A stretch of DNA of 37,954 nucleotides from Candidatus Magasanikiibacteriota bacterium (GTDB lineage: Bacteria > Patescibacteriota > Patescibacteriia > Magasanikbacterales > UBA10003): the NCBI GenBank assembly GCA_016214465.1, contig JACROI010000025.1, positions 1-37,954 on the forward strand. Direction: 5' to 3'. The position numbers and the translations under genes are program-made. This document shows, one piece after another, positions 35,350 through 37,954 of the stretch; within the stretch, counting starts at the first letter, position 1; each line of letters begins with the position of its first letter. The notes beneath the pieces were generated by a model. The model was not told where the DNA came from, made no database searches, and was given only the letters and a program-made list of their open reading frames with translations.

Positions 35350-35430
35350 AGTGAGTGAAAAGTGAAAATTTATTTTCACTTTTCCGAGCAAGGGTATTAT
35401 ATACCTTAGTATATGATACCAGCATTGTAT

Positions 35431-35505
35431 GTCATTGCGAGCAAAGCGAAGCAATCTCGTGATCCAAATATGAGATTGCTTCGTCGCTTCGCTCCTCGAA
35501 ATGAC
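35431..35505. repeat. RPE-like palindromic repeat, full copy, intergenic
   Basis: GTCATTGCGAGCAAAGCGAAGCAATCTCGTGATCCAAATATGAGATTGCTTCGTCGCTTCGCTCCTCGAAATGAC. Confidence 0.88.
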
Positions 35506-35524
35506 AAAACAAAAATTCTATTTT

Positions 35525-35935
35525 TTATTCTTGGTCTTTCTTTTTCGCGCCCATCCAGTGCAAAGCAAACAAAGGCAAGCCAACCACAATCATGGAAATG
35601 TCCCGCACCAAATCCTGTTCGCGTTGAGCCAGACGGTCTTCCTCGGCTCTTTTTTTGTTTTCCGCTTCTTGCTTTTCGCAATCTTCTTTGGAAATCGGCG
35701 TTACCTCGGGCGCTGTTTTAACATTGGGATCTTTTATTGCCGCCACTGGCACATTGCAAGACATTGCCTGATAATAAGAAAAATTATCAGCGCGTTTAAA
35801 AATATACATCCTCAATGCTGTATTGACCAAATCAGCCAAAGAAAAAACGACCATCATTAAGGCCACGAAAGAGACCAGATAAAAATAGATTTTTTTGATC
35901 AACAAAATTTTGTTTATCGCGCCGGCATTATCCAT
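35525..35935 (-). CDS. Hypothetical membrane protein (DUF5671-like)
   Basis: IKKIYFYLVSFVALMMVVFSLADLVNTALRMYIF and a second C-terminal hydrophobic segment. Confidence 0.65.
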   Translation of the reverse strand: MDNAGAINKILLIKKIYFYLVSFVALMMVVFSLADLVNTALRMYIFKRADNFSYYQAMSCNVPVAAIKDPNVKTAPEVTPISKEDCEKQEAENKKRAEEDRLAQREQDLVRDISMIVVGLPLFALHWMGAKKKDQE

Positions 35936-36006
35936 AATGAATAAAGATTAAGAATTAAATACACTGTTATGATAATTGAAAAAACCAAAACAGTCAAGAT
36001 ATGTGA

Positions 36007-36046
36007 TAAAAAAGTGGTCCGATAGGCAGGGGTACCTACGGACCAC
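36007..36046 (-). terminator. Terminator of the 36090-36509 gene
   Basis: GTGGTCCG...CGGACCAC-TTTTTTATC on the minus strand. Confidence 0.85.
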
Positions 36047-36089
36047 AGGGCTGTAGTTCACAGCCCAAGAACTTGTTGCCAAGAATCGG

Positions 36090-36509
36090 CTAGGACGCGA
36101 CGCTCGGCCGCAGCAAAGCGTTCATGGACCCGATGCCGCGCAGGAACTTGACCCGCTCATCGCCACCGCTCATGCAGCGACGCACATCACTGATGTAGCG
36201 CTTCAGGAAAGGAAGCCGCTCCGTCAGCTGATGAACATCCTGCTCCGGACGCGTGGCCGCGAATGTCTGAAAGTTAAAGACCCTGATCGACGGGCTTTTG
36301 CGGCTGCCGAGCTCAATTCCGGGAATCCGGCCGTTTCTGCCGAAGCTGGACACACGGCTGTTGAAAGCCGAGCCGCTGATGCGCGCGACCTCTTTCAGCT
36401 CCCACGGACCATCCGAACCATCGGGCGAGTACGGAACCATGATGATCACCTGCTCCTCCGAAACCCCCAGAGCAATATTCGTCAACGCACAGACCTTGTT
36501 ACCTTTCAA
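36090..36509 (-). CDS. Hypothetical protein, TTG start
   Basis: Strong SD (AGAAGGAGTGATACT-TTG), own promoter and terminator; composition more GC-rich than the neighbourhood. Confidence 0.65.
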   Translation of the reverse strand: MKGNKVCALTNIALGVSEEQVIIMVPYSPDGSDGPWELKEVARISGSAFNSRVSSFGRNGRIPGIELGSRKSPSIRVFNFQTFAATRPEQDVHQLTERLPFLKRYISDVRRCMSGGDERVKFLRGIGSMNALLRPSVAS

Positions 36510-36602
36510 AGTATCACTCCTTCTTAGAACTTGAATGTTGTTTTTCGCGAACTCCTTGCTCGCGAAATCCGAAAGGACTCCCCACTGTCCTTTATGAGGA
36601 AT

Positions 36603-36631
36603 ATATTAATCGAAAAGAGTCAAAAAGTCAA
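36603..36631 (-). promoter_or_regulatory. Promoter TTGACT-17-TAATAT for the 36090-36509 gene
   Basis: TTGACT 36631-36626, TAATAT 36608-36603. Confidence 0.7.
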
Positions 36632-36644
36632 GAGGCTGTCAATC

Positions 36645-37172
36645 TTATTCCTCAACTTCATTGATTAGAGACAAATATTTTTCAATTACCGCGCGGCCGA
36701 ATTTTTCTTCTTCTACATGTCGGAATTGTTCCAACATCGCCGTTTCAACTTCCTTGGTTAAAGCAGTCTCAGCCATTGGATACAAAATGTTATCTTCTTT
36801 AAAAATATGCTCCTGCAACAGTTGCGCGTAATTGCGCGCGTTCTCCATAATTTTAACCGCGTCTTCCACTGCCAACCCTTCTTCCAACCCTTTTACAAAT
36901 CCCCGCCCCAAATCATGCTCATAAAGCATCTGTCCGATCGGATTGCAATGCATATTGGCCTCGGGCTTGTTTAATTCCACGAATAAAATATCCTCTTCTT
37001 TGGCATGATGAAATTTATCGGCGTAATGTTTGATAAAATCCACCGCTCTTTCAAAAAATGATTTCTTCAACGGCTGGCCAGATTCCAAAGTCGTACATTC
37101 TTTGAGCAACAAATCCAACATCTTTAAAATGTTTTGATGTTCGGCCGAAAGTATTTTGGTTGTCTCTCTCAT
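36645..37172 (-). CDS. Hemerythrin domain-containing protein
   Basis: LSAEHQNILKMLDLL, FIKHYADKFHHAKEEDILFVEL, MLYEHDLGRGFVKGL, LLQEHIFKEDNILYPMAE. Confidence 0.9.
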   Translation of the reverse strand: MRETTKILSAEHQNILKMLDLLLKECTTLESGQPLKKSFFERAVDFIKHYADKFHHAKEEDILFVELNKPEANMHCNPIGQMLYEHDLGRGFVKGLEEGLAVEDAVKIMENARNYAQLLQEHIFKEDNILYPMAETALTKEVETAMLEQFRHVEEEKFGRAVIEKYLSLINEVEE

Positions 37173-37173
37173 A

Positions 37174-37839
37174 TTATTGTATTTGAATATGTTTGTTAAA
37201 TAATTTTTGAAAATAAATCAAAATGGCGAAAATCAAGCAACTCGCGCCGAACATTTCCAATCCCTCCTCCGCCACAATCAATATGTAATACAACGGCACA
37301 TTGATGATAATCTGCAAAAGCAAGTAGCGGCCAAAAAACTCCACGCCCAAGCTACCGGCTAACAAAACAACGCCAATCAAAAACCACCAAAATGCTTCAC
37401 GACAATCTTTTCGCAATTCAAGTATCAAACCAAAAAACACCAAGAGTCCAGCAATGATAAAAGGCGTATAAAAAATCAGCCAATTGAACGACTCGCCATA
37501 AAATCCGCCAAAACCAAAAATGTTATTTAACACAAACCCCATACGCTCGTGAATGACCATCATATCGTCTAGGCCGATGTATGCCAGTCCCAAAGCCAAA
37601 AACAAAAAAAGCGCTTGTTTAAAACGCGAACTTTTTAATCGGCGCAAAATATAAAAACTTATCAAAGCGATTGTGGCCCCACTCCATAATTTAATGCCGG
37701 CGTAAAGCGAGCCGAGATTTCCTTCTTTATCCAAATCAAAAAAACCGAATTTTTTGCGCAGAAAAAAATGTAACAAAATAAGGGCCAGGTCAGCCCCAAA
37801 AAATATAAAAATAATATAATTTTTTCTAAAAAAGGACAT
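37174..37839 (-). CDS. Hypothetical multi-pass membrane protein
   Basis: Several hydrophobic segments. Start moved to MSFFRKN (37839) because the longer ORF is translated tRNA-Pro. Confidence 0.7.
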   Translation of the reverse strand: MSFFRKNYIIFIFFGADLALILLHFFLRKKFGFFDLDKEGNLGSLYAGIKLWSGATIALISFYILRRLKSSRFKQALFLFLALGLAYIGLDDMMVIHERMGFVLNNIFGFGGFYGESFNWLIFYTPFIIAGLLVFFGLILELRKDCREAFWWFLIGVVLLAGSLGVEFFGRYLLLQIIINVPLYYILIVAEEGLEMFGASCLIFAILIYFQKLFNKHIQIQ

Positions 37840-37853
37840 ATTGGGTTTAAAAA

Positions 37854-37929
37854 TCGGGCTGGTGGGACTTGAACCCACGACCTTCTGGTCCCAAACCAGA
37901 CGCTCTAGCCAACTGAGCCACAGCCCGAC
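37854..37929 (-). tRNA. tRNA-Pro (anticodon TGG)
   Basis: CGGGCTG/CAGCCCG acceptor stem; TCTGG-TTTGGGA-CCAGA anticodon arm; GGTTCAAGTCC T-arm. Confidence 0.95.
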
Positions 37930-37954
37930 CAATATCTATCAATTTACAGTATTG

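Noticed and set aside
37840-37932. N-terminal MVGLWLSWLERLVWDQKVVGSSPTSPIFKPN of the last ORF
   Set aside because: Direct translation of tRNA-Pro; start moved to 37839.
1-37954. CRISPR array
   Set aside because: No regularly spaced identical repeats with unique spacers were found.

Overview
The window looks like a compact Patescibacteria/CPR-type bacterial genome segment (inference from gene content and compact layout; no taxonomic search run). The minus-strand half carries a sugar transferase, glnA, tRNA-Asn, trpS, RNase J, an AEC transporter, tRNA-Arg, a FemAB-like protein, ruvA, a NIF3-like protein, an AbiE-type toxin-antitoxin pair, ileS and a giant secreted surface protein split over two ORFs. 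The plus strand carries rnpB (RNase P RNA), rhuM, a P-type ATPase and a sugar-phosphate/fermentation operon (rpiB, rpe, a truncated aminotransferase, trxB, tkt, a PfkB kinase, ldh). The strongest find is an apparent ribosome-mediated transcription attenuator between trpS and tRNA-Asn: a 22-aa leader peptide with seven Asn codons (six consecutive), a consensus-spaced promoter and textbook 1:2 / 2:3 / 3:4 pairings ending in an intrinsic terminator. It appears to control a tRNA-Asn(GUU)-glnA unit. The second is a rhuM cassette inserted at the 3' end of rnpB, flanked by a duplicated rnpB tail; the displaced distal tail pairs better with the rnpB 5' end than the proximal tail does. Others: RPE-like palindromic repeats inserted in frame in a FemAB-like gene, a 173-bp element with 22-bp perfect inverted repeats, two hypothetical-gene cassettes with structured leaders (one broken by an in-frame TGA), an AbiE operator, and stop codons embedded in -35 boxes.
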